Assembly (NCBI GenBank): GCA_033002965.1
Contig: JAURVB010007586.1
Location: 1-64,000 of the forward strand
DNA: 64,000 nucleotides
Source of the DNA: Piper betle
Lineage: Eukaryota; Streptophyta; Magnoliopsida; Piperales; Piperaceae
Reading direction: 5' to 3'
Within the stretch, counting starts at the first letter, position 1; each line of letters starts with the position of its first letter. The notes beneath the pieces are model-generated. The model ran no database searches. It was given only the letters and a program-made list of their open reading frames with translations, and was not told the origin of the DNA. Made by a program: the position numbers and the translations under genes. Below are positions 47,631-60,439 of the stretch, one piece after another.

Positions 47631-50600
47631 GGTATGTGTGATCATGTAACCTTCCTCTCAGTTGGTATCTAGTTTTTGAACTTTCCTGGTGCAATTTGGT
47701 ATGTGATTATTCTAGATTTCAATTTTTGTAGTTTATGTGAAGCAGATCTTGCATGCTAGGATGATCAGGTGGTGCTGGTAGAAATGTAAGAGAAAGGAAA
47801 TGGAAAGAGCTTTGTAGGGATCATCGATCGTCACCAATGTTTTTTTAATGAAAGATCTACTTCACAGAAAATATAGTTAACTACGGCAAATGTTCTACTT
47901 ATTTGTGTGGTTTTGTACTTCTTTAAGGCCGGACAGTGCTCGAGTACCCAGTAAAGATTTGTGGTATTAGATCATGACTATCATCTTCAACATGCTGCTG
48001 CGCTGATCAATATTACGATATATATGATACGTCGATAAAGATATTAATCTGACTTACAGATTATAATTATGAATTGATGAAAATTATATTCCATAAAAAA
48101 TAGCAAGAAACAATTCTTAGTTTAATGTTTTTTATTGATAAATTTTACTGTTAATTTTCATTAAAAAATCTACTGTTCTTCTAATTCTAAGATGAAAAGG
48201 CAGCATTGAGAAGTCGGTGACAGCCTCGTTAACAAATCTAAAGCCAAAAAAACTTGAAAAGAGTCACTGCATTTTATTCTATATCAGTTCATACACAATC
48301 CAGCTTTCATTTCCTTCACAGACAATTGTATCCAAAAAGTAGTAGTTCCACACAACATAGAACCGGAACATAAGTAAATGTTCCTTTAATTCTTTATCTG
48401 CAAACAGCCATGGCACCTTCACCAACTGGGCCTTTCCCCATTACCCAAAACAACAACAAAAAGTCCACACTCCAGTACTAAACCTCAAGATCGTAACATT
48501 ATTCTTTCTTCTCTTAATATATCTCAGTATTGACCTCAGCAAGCGAGCGCATATATTTCTCTGCATCGTCTGAACTGGGTACCATTTTTTTTAATGATAT
48601 AAGCTCATATAAGACATAATTTCCAGCACCAACTTGATCAACATCAGGCTAGCTGTATGTGAGGTCTAGCTTTAGGAACAGGCCAGATATATATAGAGAG
48701 CGATCACAGTCACAAACAAGACAGACTCGTTATATTGTCACCTGAGATTATATGAGATGGGAATCAAGAAGACATGGACTTCCACGGCGAATTAGCTAGC
48801 TTTACTTATGTGAAAAATCTCACAAAAGATTTGAAAGATATGTGGCCCACGGCTCTACAGCCAGAAGAAAGATGACAACACGAAGAGACAAAAGGTTGGA
48901 GTGGCTTCCACAGACATTTAATATCCACAGAACAGAAGGCACAATCAATATCCCCTCCTCTCCCTACAGACCGCAATATTGCACTGAAAAGAGAGAGATT
49001 AAACAGAGAGAGAGGGGCGAGATGCACAAACATCAAACAGTGCAAAGTTGCAAACAAAGCAAATAAAAAGGCTAAATTGTTGTGGTTGACATTAACACCA
49101 CATTCAAAAACGTAGTCAAAACGTAGCAACGACAATGATGACGATGGAGTTGAATGCACAGACTGGTGCAACACAACACAACAAAATACAATGGACCTTG
49201 TGCCCATGTGGTATGTGACCACTTTCTGCGGTTGCCGATCGATCTTTCACTTCACCACATTCAAATTCCCTGCCTTGGATCTTGAAATCCTTTTGATGGG
49301 TCTTCTCAGATTTGCTTCCCTGGCCTGGCCATGGTTAGACTTGTAGGATGTGTGGGGGATTAAGAGGACAAGGGGGGATTTGGGTGAGTTGACGGGTGAG
49401 GTATAGAGGTTGAAAGGAGGGATGTGTTATCGTAGCGGACATAACATGAGAGCACGCCGATCGAAGGAGACTTGCAAACCTCTTCTACCTCGCATTTACT
49501 ATTCGACAGTGCCAACTCCTTACCAGTCTCTGAAGAAGTCCTTCACCGTCTTGCAATTTACATTGATCCATCTCTCTCTCTCTCTCTTCTCCCAATTTCC
49601 CAGGTTCAATCCCATTCTTTTTGACCCTTCCTGTTCCTATGCTTTTTGGAGTTACCCACCTGCAAACTGGCACAAAGACATGCCCAACATGATCTAATAT
49701 ACATATTGTTTCGACTCTTACTCTTAAAGCTAGCTGTGTCATTCAATTTTATGGGCATGCAAGAGCAGGTTCTCGTCACCAGCGTTTGCATTATTTTAGG
49801 GGGATTAGTACCCAAGAGGGTTGAGAGATCGTTGCGTGCGAATTAATGAGGGACTGTTTATTTCTCTGGCAGGCATATTCTGATACAGCTAGCAAGCATG
49901 ATTGTTTCTCGTCAGATCTTTATCATTTCTCAAGCCAAGCTTGTTCTTCTGAATGTTATGTTTGAATGTTGGGTATTAATGAGTTAAGAATTTTAATTCT
50001 TGCATCTTTTTGTTGATTATTAATTCGTATAGAAGAGTAGTACTGTAAACCCTAATTTCAAGTTTCCACATGCAAAGTAAATGGATTTTAAATGAATGGG
50101 AAGATTGTGGACTGTAATAATTAATTAATTAATTTTTGTTATATATTGATTTGTTGAATCTCCTGCTTGTCATCAAAGTGTGATACTTTTAGTTCACTTT
50201 CTATAAATAAGAGTGGATTTCTATAAGATTATTACAAGTATTTAATGCATGCTATGTACATCATTAGATAAATATGATTAGGGCATTGATCAAACAATTT
50301 GAGTCAAGTTTGGTTGCGTTCAAACTTGACTCATTTGTGTTTTAATTCGAGTTGAGCTCAATAAGATTTGAGTCAGACAGGAAACTCAAGGTTTGTTTAC
50401 ATATACTTTCTTATGTATAATTTAAAATAAAATTAATTTTGAATAATAAATAGGTCAACTAATTCATATCAATTATATACCAAATAATTTGTTTGTGCAA
50501 GAGACCATTGGATTTTATTATGTAAAATTATTGTTATGACATGATTCTATTTATTATTTTTTATTTATATAAATGTTTACATAAAAACAGATTAAATGTT

Positions 50601-52028
50601 ATATTTTATATAAAATATCAAACTTTAAATCAAATGGAGACAAATAAAAGCATGCTTGGATTAGAACTAAATAAAGTCGAACATTGAACAAATTCGAATT
50701 TGATGGAGCTCACACCCTTTTAAGTAGACAGATACTGCATGCATGAACAACTGTATGCATGAACAGCTAGCAAATCTTTTAATGTGAAAGCAAGGGCAGA
50801 ACAGTTACATGGATATATGCACAAACTATGCAAGGTACATTTTTCTTTCTTTATCATTTTTGAACTACGCAAAGCAAGCCTTGCATGCAAAGGGGAATAT
50901 ATGCTTAAAACGTTCTATATACCATATGATATCATTTGGTGTTTTTCTACACTCGACCAAGTGTAAATAGATGTATAAGAGTCTCAGCATTGGTCTATAA
51001 TAATACACATACACATATAATAAGGTGAGTTTTTTTCCTCCACCTTTTTATTCGCTAATGGTGATTTGGTGTTAATTATTGTATAATTGTGACGTAGTTG
51101 TTATAAGAATATATGTATATAGACCTTTACATATTAATTTACTCTCCCTTGAATTTTACAATTTAAATTCATTATATATGGTCGTAATTAATAATTTCAT
51201 GATTGTATTCCAAATTTTCCCAGTGGACCCCATCAGCTATAGGTAATGACTAATGACCAATAAATAAAAAAATAGGTGTAACGATTCACGACTCAAGACT
51301 TCGTGAATTGAAGCTTCTTCGAAAAAACACCAATTTGTCGACATTTTTAAAAATCAACTATTATATTGACCGTTGCAAATTAAGGATAATATTTTGAGAA
51401 ATTAAAATGAAAATTTTTTAGAACACAAGCAAGGAGCGAAGCGGCTTTGTTTAGTTAGACGTAAATGATATGAAAATTTAAAATGATGAACCTTAGTAAA
51501 AGTAATATGTATGTATTATTTTTTTAAGAAAAATTGAAACATGGTTATTGTATTTGTATTAGAATTAAATATAATTATCACAAGTGGCATGAAATTTTTT
51601 TCCATTTTTCCCTTATCTTTTGAGATAAAAAAAGGAAAATTAATTGTGACTAGGAGAGCACACAAGATATTTTATACTTAGATATAATTATACTCAATTC
51701 AGGCAAAAAATAATTTATTTAGTATTATTTTGTATATTAATTAATATATTAAGTATATCTATCTACCTTTTATATCTTGTTAACTACTTTAAAATTTTAA
51801 TGTCATTTATACTATTTTCCTTGTTTCTCTAAGACTAACGATAAAAGGCTAATCGGAAGAGTTTGAACAATAAACATCAATTCTATGATTTGCATTTTTT
51901 AACAATCCAAACACCAAATTATCAATTGAAAGGCGAAAAGCAGCTGCAACAGCTTCTGCTCATTTCTTGCAACAAATTTTCATTCAAACAAGCTCTGAGC
52001 ACTTACGAACACAGTCCCACACACAACT
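47631..52028. other. Long non-coding spacer
   Basis: AS2 3' UTR, then about 4 kb with no recognisable gene. Overlapping open frames at 48806-49222 (-), 48842-49066 (+), 49410-49846 and 50784-50966 have no domain. About 50290-50720 resembles the GGGTGTAAAC-type dispersed family (words gagttgagctc, gagtcaagttt), without clear ends. From about 50980 to 51830 it is very AT-rich. Confidence 0.45.
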
Positions 52029-52349
52029 CTAGTTATGCACCGCTAATGCAAGAAAACATACGTTGGCTCTTATACATCCTACCTTCCCTTCCACGCCCAA
52101 TTCTCTAATGCTACTGCCTCGTTCCATCCCCTCCGGCACGGAGTTGTTTCGACGGAAGTTACGGTCGATCATGGCCGTGGCAACCTCCGGCGAGAACTGG
52201 GCGATATAGCCAAGATGGTTGCTCAACTTTGGCTCATATGGGGAAGTGAACCTCTCCGCCGGTCCTTCCAATTCCACCAAGTTCTGATATCGGCTATGGG
52301 TTCTGCTCCTCTTGATTGCCCGAAAGGCTAGAGGGATCAGTCCTTCCAT
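52029..52349 (-). CDS. Small plant protein, MEGLIP type
   Basis: A 106-aa single-exon frame starting MEGLIPLAFRAIKRSRTHSR. The opening MEGLIP-x-x-x-RAI is shared by a family of short, uncharacterised plant proteins that I recall from many angiosperms; they are often stress-responsive in expression. The middle (SPYEPKLSNHLGYIAQFSPE) is not a known domain, and there is no signal peptide or membrane helix. Composition and codon use are gene-like and GC-richer than the flanks. Function unknown. A chance open frame is unlikely because of the N-terminal match, but not excluded. Confidence 0.6.
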   Translation of the reverse strand: MEGLIPLAFRAIKRSRTHSRYQNLVELEGPAERFTSPYEPKLSNHLGYIAQFSPEVATAMIDRNFRRNNSVPEGMERGSSIRELGVEGKVGCIRANVCFLALAVHN

Positions 52350-52827
52350 CTGATCTCTGTAAGGATTTATGGTTGATTGGTTCTTCTGTATAGGAAGCTG
52401 CTTTTCCTTTATATTTTGAGTCTATGCATGGTCATATTTTTATATATTAAATCCTCTCTTTGTGAATCACTTGTTTGTGACTTCTATTGGTTTAATTCAT
52501 TGTATTTGGAAACGTAGTTATAAAATATTATTTTTAGTGTTAATATTATGATTATTTTATGCATGCCATTTCAAAGTCGTTTTTGTTCTGGTGGAGTTTT
52601 TCTTTTCTTATTTTTAATAGTAATATAATTTGCTGGTTGACTTGGACTTAGATGCCATCTTCTAGAATTTTTTGTCTGGTTATTTACTTAATTGATGATT
52701 ATTTGAGACCATCTGTACTCTATTTCATTTATGTTTTAAATTAAATATTAAGGACGTGAACTTACAAGAAATTATGAACTTGTCCTCTAGCTATTTAATT
52801 TATTTTAGGCGACCATCTAGTTTCATG
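52350..52827. other. AT-rich spacer
   Basis: Probable promoter of the minus-strand small gene, followed by AT-rich DNA. Nothing else seen. Confidence 0.4.
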
Positions 52828-53717
52828 CATGGTTTGCATAAACCTGAATCTGGACCGGAGACCGGTTTTCCAGCTGAATCGGAATCGGAATCGGAATCGG
52901 AATCGGTCTGAATCGGCCCGGAATCGGTTCAGTTGAATCGGTCCAAATTAATTTAATCAGTCATATATAATAATTTGATAATTTATAATATAAATATATT
53001 AAAATTAAGTATTGATGTTATTTTGATATTATTCTGTGTATTATAGTTTTTGATATTTTTAAATATTTTTTAAGATTTTTTAAATAATTTCGAATTAATT
53101 ATTATTTTTAACTCAGAGTTAGACTCGAGTCAACTTTTAATTACAAGAATGCCACCGTGCGATTTTACCCCCGCCGCCACCGGCGGCCCGGTCGGCGGCG
53201 AGTCTCGCGGCGGCGATGTCGGAGGATGTCGGCAACCCGGTCGATGTCGGCAGCCCGGCCGGACGAACCGTCGGCGGCCCGGAGCCGGCGGCGGAGGTCG
53301 GCGGCGATTCGTGCGTGCCAGATTCGGTCCGGCCACGGGTGGGCGGCGACGTCCGAGGTCGGCGGCGAGGTCGGCAGCCCGGTCGGCGGCGAGCGCGGAG
53401 TCGGGGCCGCACGACGGAGGCGGGAAACCGGGCGGCGGCGGGCGGACGAGCGGCGGCGGTGTCGGGGGAGCGGGTTTGATTTTAGGTTTTTAAAATCCAA
53501 ATTACCATTTTACCCATGCTTAAATAATTTAATAAAAATCATACCTAGGGTATTTTGGTAATTTCCTAAAAAAACCGATTCCGATTTAAATCGGCCGATT
53601 CCGGGATGCCGATTCGGGGCCGCCTCGGATTCGGCCCCGAAATCGAGATCGGCGCGACGCCGATCCGATTTGAATCGGCCGATTCCGCACGACAATCGGC
53701 CGATTTCTGCAACAGTG
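52828..53717. mobile_element. hAT-like non-autonomous element, copy 2
   Basis: 890 bp with an 8-bp duplication GTTTCATG at 52820-52827 and 53718-53725. The left end CATGGTTTGCATAAACC resembles the reverse complement of the right end (CACTGTTGCAGAAATCGG). It shares with copy 1 the aatcgg arrays, an AT-rich shoulder (aatttgataattcat-like; attgatgttattttgatatt) and a shoulder with accattttacccatgctt. The GC-rich centre (53150-53480) differs in sequence from that of copy 1. Confidence 0.8.
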
Positions 53718-53740
53718 GTTTCATGACAATATCATAAACA

Positions 53741-53742
<2 letters not shown>

Positions 53743-53777
<35 letters not shown>
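53743..53777 (+). repeat. TTA microsatellite
   Basis: About eleven perfect TTA units just beyond hAT-like copy 2. Confidence 0.9.
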
Positions 53778-54048
53778 CTTATTAATGTAGTGATAAAAAA
53801 CCTTTAGAAATTTCAAGAAATCATTACATAACTTTCCTATTATTTTCTGAATTGTTTTTACTTATGATGCGGGGTGCATGGCAGGTCTGAGTTAGTGAAA
53901 GGTGATTGCAAAAATTGTAATATTATTTTATTCATGCGCGAACCAATGTTTTTAATTCTTAGTTTTAGACCAGTGATTTAGCTTGATTAATGTGATATTT
54001 ATAATAAACTTGTCATTAACTCACGTGATGCGCTGCTTAAGGATTCGA

Positions 54049-54172
54049 AAACAAATCCTAATTACTATATAAACCAAAACAAAACAAATCCTAATTACTA
54101 TAGAAACCAAAACAAAACAAATCCTAATTACCATAGATCCTAATTACTATAAAAACAAAACAAATCCTAATT
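54049..54172 (+). repeat. Tandem repeat, about 35-bp unit
   Basis: Units built on aaacaaatcctaattactat followed by a variable aaaccaaaacaaaac part, repeated about four times with shortening. Confidence 0.75.
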
Positions 54173-55028
54173 CTGATGACTCGTGAAAACACTTGTAATA
54201 AAAGTTCTCAATGTTATATATCCCGAAATTGGCATATACGATCACCATGAAATATTGCAAGCATAGATAATAACATGTTTTCAACCACAACATTGCCAGT
54301 AAGCATCACAATGTATTTACCTAATTTTAAAAGCGAAAAAAAGAATGATTTGATTCTAAGCTATGCAAAAAATGAGGTTCATGATCCTAACGAAGACGTA
54401 AATGTTAAGGCTTAGAAAAAAGTTATCAACATGCGGCCCATGTTTTAAGGGCCCATGGACCGTATTTTTATATAAATCTGTTCATGGGCTTTTGGCTATT
54501 AAAGCTCTGAAAATAATAATAATAATGATTAAGTTTGCCTTCAAAAAGTTTATTATCTTATTAATTAGTAAAAGACACCCTTAAAAATCTATGATTCAAT
54601 TTCTATTCCCCCACACAATCTTCATCTCTTCTTCAATTATATATGGCACAAAACATCTAAATATTTTATTTTATGCACATAAAATAAACCAATTAATAAA
54701 AAGCAAGACATAAAAAAATTTTAAATTGCTCTACTATCATCTCCCCCTCCTTCAATTAACAAATAAAATATACCATGGCAAAATTATAAATTTTATTAAA
54801 ATCAATCGAGTAAAACGTTCAACTTATCTCTATCAAACACATTTTTATCCGACACATTATATAATTATCAAATATAATTTATTAAAAAATTCAACAAACT
54901 CGATTATAAATATTTTTACCTCGAATCGAACTCAAATCAATAATCTCTTAACCTTACTTCAATTAAACAACAAAGCATTTAATTCTTTACACTTGATTAT
55001 GAATTTGCCTTTAAACTCCATCATAATC

Positions 55029-55029
<1 letters not shown>

Positions 55030-55080
<51 letters not shown>
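55030..55080. repeat. Palindromic (AAT)n(ATT)n microsatellite
   Basis: About eight AAT units run straight into about nine ATT units, making a perfect inverted repeat able to form a cruciform. Confidence 0.9.
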
Positions 55081-55081
<1 letters not shown>

Positions 55082-55173
55082 TTATGTCAATTACATTAAC
55101 ATAATATAATGAGACCACGTCTTCCCCCGCCTCCTTCGTCTTCCCCCGTTCTCCGATAGCTTCACCTCCGGTG

Positions 55174-58100
55174 ATGGATGAGGATTACGACGTCATCATC
55201 CTCGCCATAGGCCTCAAGGAGTGCATTGTCAGCGGCCTCCTCTCCGTCGATGACCTCAAGGTCCCTCTTTTTTTTTAAAAAATTTTTTTAAAAATTTCCT
55301 GCAAGTATTTTGTTGGTAAGTATGAATGTGCAATTTTGAATATATAAAACTTGATGATTGGATTGGCTTTGATTTCTTGCTTCTAATATGTTGTGAAGTA
55401 CGGTGGTGTGTTCTGTGGATTGCTGGTTAGATTGATGGGAATGGAGTTCTTGAAGTCATTCTTGTTGTTAATGATGCTGCGTTGCTTGTTCCATTTGTGG
55501 GGATAGAGGGGTGGTGTTGCTCAAGGATGGGTTTTTAGGGTTAAATTAAAGATCTTTTTTTTCTTTTTAGAAGTTTTTGTTTTAACGATATGCAGTTGGG
55601 CTGTTTGTTTATTAGATTGATGGGGAGTGGAGTTATTGAAGTAGTTTATGTTGATAGAGCTATGTTGCTTGTCCAATTTGTGGTTATGGAGGGTGGTGAA
55701 GTTTGTCAAGACTCGAGAATGGACTTTTCGTGGTTAAATCAATGATCTGATTTTTTAACTTCTTGTTTGATTCACTTTGTGTACTGATGCCTGGTTTATG
55801 TATAGAGAGATCGGGGGCAGCTTGCATTTTTTGAATCGTGTTTACCTTTAACTGGTGTGAATTGGTCTTTCAAGTTTGTCATGTGATTTTTTTATTACTT
55901 TGATAACTCTCTGACCTTTCATTAATGTTTTTTTAAAGGTTCTGCACATGGAGAGGAATGACTATTGTGGTGGAGAATCATCTTCGCTCAATGTTATTCT
56001 GGTGCCATTGCAATGGCTTCCAATGTTATTCTTGGTTTGTTATTATGGTCGGAGACATTGTGAAAAAGTGTATTTTGTTTCATTTGATTTGGCCTTTCTA
56101 CATTCAGCTGTGGAAGAGGTTCTGTGGAGATGATAAGCCTCCAGCTCACTTGGGCTCCTGTAGGGACTACAATGTGGACATGATTCCTAAGGTGAAAACA
56201 AAAATTCGAAAAATGCTGTTATTGTTGTTTTCTTAGAAAGGCTTGGTTGATATTATTCTGAATGATGTTGCCGTAACCAGTTCATGATGGCAAATGGCAT
56301 TTTAGTTTGGGTTCTTATTCACAAAGATGTCACAAAGTATCTGTATTTCAAGGCTGTTTATGGTAGCTATGTATTCAATAAGGGAAGGTACAGCTATTTC
56401 CAAGCTTGCATCAATTATTTTTCTCTGAATTATTTTGGCTTCTCACCTTTAAACTTGGTTATTCATATTAGATTCACAAAGTTCCAGCAACTGACATGGA
56501 GGTTCTAAAATCTCCTCTTATGGGCTTATTTAAGAAGTGGCAGGCAAGGAAAATTTTCATTTGTGTGCAGGATTATGTTGAGACTGACCCCAAAGCACAT
56601 GAGGGATTGGACCTTACATGAGTTAACACAAGAGAGCTTATAAAGTATTTTCCCTGATCGTGATCTCTGCACCTATTTATAGTATAGTTCGCCTTTTCTT
56701 TGACCAGCTCTTCTTAATCATGTAGTTGGAGTAGTTCTTTAATAATTATAAAGGTTCTTTCAGTTTCCCCATATAACATTTTTTATTATTTTCCTATTAC
56801 CTTTGATTTAATGTTTTTTAATAGTATTCAGTAATTAAGGTTGTTTGTATTCTAAGGCCTCATTTTGGATAACCATTCCACCAATATTAGGGAATATCCA
56901 TTGCAGATTATTTTCTATAAATTCAATGGTTCAGCAGTGGATATCCCGTTTTAATTATGTGGCACACTTTTGTTTTCAGAAAATATGGCCTGGATGATAA
57001 CATAGTGGACTTTATTGGCCATGCATTGGCACTTCACAGAGATGACTACTACGTAGATGAGCCTGCTTTGGACACTGTCAAAAGAAAGAAGGTAGGTGAT
57101 TGTATTTTGTATTGCCAGATCTTATCCATGGTAAATTTAATATGTTATTCAATTTTGTTTTGTTGATGACCTAATTTCATGCTCGCTATTTGGAAAACTA
57201 ACCTGAAAATTCTTTATTGAGAAAAAAATTCTATTATGAGAAGAAATAAAAGCCTGTTGTTACTAAACTACCTAAATATATTAACATGAATGGTCCAGCG
57301 GAAGGTTTTTTTCATAAATTACGGTTACAACACTAATTTGATTTTTCAGCTCATGTTTTATTAAGATGTTAGTTTTCTCATCTAGATATGTTTGTCTCTT
57401 ATTTATGCTGTCTTATTTTGTTTCCCACCCTTTCACAAAGGTTGTTCTAAATGTACACTATTTCTTTCAGTAGCTTTATGCAGAGTCACTTGCTCGCTTT
57501 CAAGGAGGATCACCGTATATTTATCCACTATACGGCTTAGGTGAACTTCAGCAGGTATGCTTTTTAAGCTTGCGAGACAGAGTATGTAAATGCATCCATT
57601 GTTGTGCTTAATATATTTTTTTTAGGCATTTGCTCGCCTTAGTGCTGTTTATGGTGGGACATGCATGTTGAACAAACCAGAGTGCAAGGTATTTTGTCAA
57701 TTACTGTAGAGTATTATATGTGCAATTTTATTTTAAAGCCCAGAGATATGTAGCCTCAGACTGGCATATCTATCTTAATTGTTAAATTGTACTGCTAATT
57801 AGACTAACATTTGTGTTGGATGTTGGTTAAGTATGTACTTTTATGATCTCATAGTGGTGTGGCCAATTTACGTATCTATTGTAATTAGTGCTGTTTATGG
57901 TGGGACATACGTGTTGAACAAACCAGAGTGCAAGGTCTTAGTACTTTTTGTCACCATTTTGTTACTTGATATGCATGTAATTTTGTCGCGTAAGTTGCTT
58001 AGACATAGTTCGATCTGGCCTATCTTGAGTTCTAAGTGAGACAACATCTGTGACTGCATTGTCTATGTTAGCTAGACAAACATTTGTGGTCTGGATAGTA

Positions 58101-59382
58101 GTGTGCTCAATGTGGATGCACCTTTGTGGTCTCATAGTAGACGCGGTCCTATTTGATCTTGGTTCTGTTTGTTAGGTTGTGACCTGACGATTTGATGTTG
58201 TTTTTGCTTCCTGAAGTTAGGTTGACACTGTGATGGTGAACTGTGAAAAGTGCAGTGAGTGTTACATCAGAAGGGGATCCTAGATCCCATTGCATCGAAC
58301 AGTTGTTTGTGATCCAGCCTATTTACTAATTAATGTAACGGTCTAGTACTTCTTACACCTTGTGAATTCTTTTGTTTGGCGTCAAAAAAGCGCTTTAATT
58401 TGGGATTTGGCATGTGCTCATTCTTTGAAGTTATGTTTTAGTTTTTCCCCGTAAAATGTTGTAGTTTGTTGCCCGTGCACTTCGTGTCCTCACACACTGG
58501 AGTACCGAACAAAAAGCTTGAGACGATCCTAACATCCGAAGTGTTTTTTATGGTTGCACGGTAAGTCTTGAATATCCCCTACTTATAACAAATGTGTGCC
58601 AATTTTGAATTCCCTACAATTTAATAGTCTAGATGCAGGTCACGATGATTGGAAGAGTTGCCTTGGCTATTTGTATAATGAGCCATCCAATCCCCAATAC
58701 AGACGAGTCTCATTCAGTGCAGGTGATTTTGCCTCAGCACATGTCTAATCCTCATTCAGCGCCCTGCACAACCAGAATGCAAAGTTAGATATGTGGAAGT
58801 TTTTGTTGTTTATTTTGTTGTGGATCAGTTGTGGATATTTTCTATGTCATGCTATGTTGTTAATTGATTGTTAAGATTCTATTTGCTTATTTGACTAGGT
58901 ACCTTTTCTGCTGTTCATACTCTCACTAACGTTGCCCTAAAAGGCAAATTTATAGCTTTTGTTTTCACGGAAGATGAAACAGATGACCCTAGGTTTGAAT
59001 TAAAACCGGGGATTGATCCATAGGGACCTGTTGATTAGATATTTTTTGATCCTTTATGATAGATATGAGCCAGAGGATGAACCTTCTCTTGACAATTGCT
59101 TTATATCCACTCGTAAGTTCTCTATTTATGTGCAAAATGTTTAGATGGTTATTTGTTTTCTTACTACTTTCGGAAGGCAGTGTTGCAGAAAACGAATTGA
59201 GAATTTAGTTGAAGGTTCTGTCCGAGGAACTCTTCATGTGTCCATTATTGATTATAATGGTTTTTATTGCAAGAAAGCGTCTAATGGTTAATTTTGCCAT
59301 GATTTCTAGAGTCATGATGCCACAACGCACTTTGAGTCTACTATTGTGAATGTGCTCGATATGTATACCATGATCGCTGGCA
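55174..59382 (+). pseudogene. Rab GDP-dissociation inhibitor (GDI) pseudogene with introns
   Basis: Successive pieces match plant RabGDI, which recycles GDP-bound Rab GTPases in vesicle traffic. Pieces: 55174-55260 (MDEDYDVIILAIGLKECIVS), 55939-56000 (VLHMERNDYCGGESSSLN), 56108-56191 (KPPAHLGSCRDYNVDMIPK), 56281-56387 (FMMANGILVWVLIHKDVTKY), about 56471-56640, 56980-57091 (KYGLDDNIVDFIGHALALHR), 57471-57554 ([15 protein letters not shown]), 57626-57688 (AFARLSAVYGGTCMLNKPEC), 58639-58722 (AICIMSHPIPNTDESHSVQ), about 58900-59036, and 59060-59382 (ATTHFESTIVNVLDMYTMIA). Most splice sites are kept. In-frame stops occur at 56619 (TGA), at 57471 (TAG as first codon of the exon, where the family has Lys) and at 59021 (TAG). 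The part expected between 57688 and 58639 is missing except for a duplicated exon fragment. It is a copy of a multi-exon gene, not a processed one, and is not expected to make GDI. Confidence 0.88.
57886..57934 (+). repeat. Duplicated GDI exon fragment
   Basis: Repeats the end of the exon at 57626-57688 (SAVYGG-Y/C-LNKPECK) about 250 bases downstream, again followed by gt. Sequence around it (tctcatagtggtgtggcc) recurs near 58128, so a local duplication of intron plus exon is likely. Confidence 0.8.
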
Positions 59383-59745
59383 GGGTAACTCTCAGAACTT
59401 TTGAGTATTTGAATAATTTTGAAGTTGACTGCATGGTAACTACAAGAATTATGGTGATTTCCTATTGATGGGCTTGATAATTCCTAGATATTTAGTTGTA
59501 GTTATGGAAGTTGCGTCTGATTTTTCTTTGCTTTCTCTGGAAGTAACCAACTCAAATCTCTAAGATTTATCTAAATATCGCTAGGAATCATCATAATCAT
59601 AAATGTAATTATATCTTTTTGTTGTTTTACCTACATGGATGTGCGCATAAACAGGTCGTTCACATAACATGGTTGTCGGTATCCCTCTGGCTTCTGACTC
59701 AGCTACATGCCAACTTACATAGTATAGTTGTTGAATTTTTCTCAT
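59383..59745. other. Spacer after the GDI pseudogene
   Basis: No gene or repeat recognised. Confidence 0.4.
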
Positions 59746-59749
59746 TAAA

Positions 59750-60000
59750 AACACAAAAATTACATGTATATAGGTATAGGTAAGGATTTATAAAATAGGT
59801 CTAAAGGTAATTTGTGGTAGATCTTATTTTTGAAAACATACGGGATCTTCATCCTCGAGGGTTATTAATTTGAAAAATTATTCAATTAAATGATCTCGAA
59901 TTAAAGTTGGATCCGATGAAATATTACTTAAGTTGTTTTGCAAATATTGAAGCAATATATAATAGAGGTAATCCCAAAATAAGAAACAAGTCCTAAATGG
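59750..60000 (+). mobile_element. Fragment of the long LTR-like family
   Basis: Matches 22460-22700 and 24570-24780 in order: aggatttataaaatagg, ctaaaggtaatttg, gtagatctt, atcctcgagggttattaat and ggatccgat. Both ends are truncated. Confidence 0.65.
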
Positions 60001-60439
60001 GCCCAGCAGAAACCTTAATAGTGTCTCATACACCTTGGCGGCGAGCTTTCACTATACCTAATTGTCAATCATGCGGTGACGGTGACAAGTGTCAGAAGGC
60101 TCTATGGGAACTGCGGGGGAAAAGAGTAATGGAAGAAAAGAAGAAATAAGAGCAGGATGGTAGCTGTCGACGAGCATAGCAAAAGTAACAGTGTAGAACA
60201 AGCAGATATCAAGGCGGGAAAAACCAGTGGTCAGAAGAAAATAAATGGTCATTGAGAAAACGCAGTGTGTCATTGAGAAAAATGACGGTACGCCTCGAAT
60301 TAAAACTTAACTCGACTGAAAATAACGATTGAACCTGACTGGTTCAGCACTATAAAACTCAAACCTGAATCACTGGGTTGCTACAATCTTCCTTGTAAAA
60401 ATCCTTCATCCTCACACGATTTTAATTAAAGAGGCTTCA

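Larger units (their letters stand above)
53778..55173. other. AT-rich spacer before the GDI pseudogene
   Basis: Contains the tandem repeat above and a palindromic microsatellite at 55030-55080. The open frames at 54402-55109 are AT-biased and have no similarity. Confidence 0.5.

Noticed and set aside
46986..47694. Minus-strand frames of up to 219 aa opposite the AS2-like gene
   Set aside because: Shadow frames of a GC-rich gene; the plus strand has a clear LOB domain.
48806..49222. 138-aa minus-strand frame
   Set aside because: Cys/Leu/Phe-rich without domain, overlapped by an opposite-strand frame.
53130..53561. Arg/Gly/Pro-rich frames in hAT-like copy 2
   Set aside because: Same reason: compositional, both strands, inside a transposable element.
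54726..55109. 127-aa Asn/Ile-rich frame
   Set aside because: AT-rich DNA including a trinucleotide microsatellite (poly-Ile); not gene-like.
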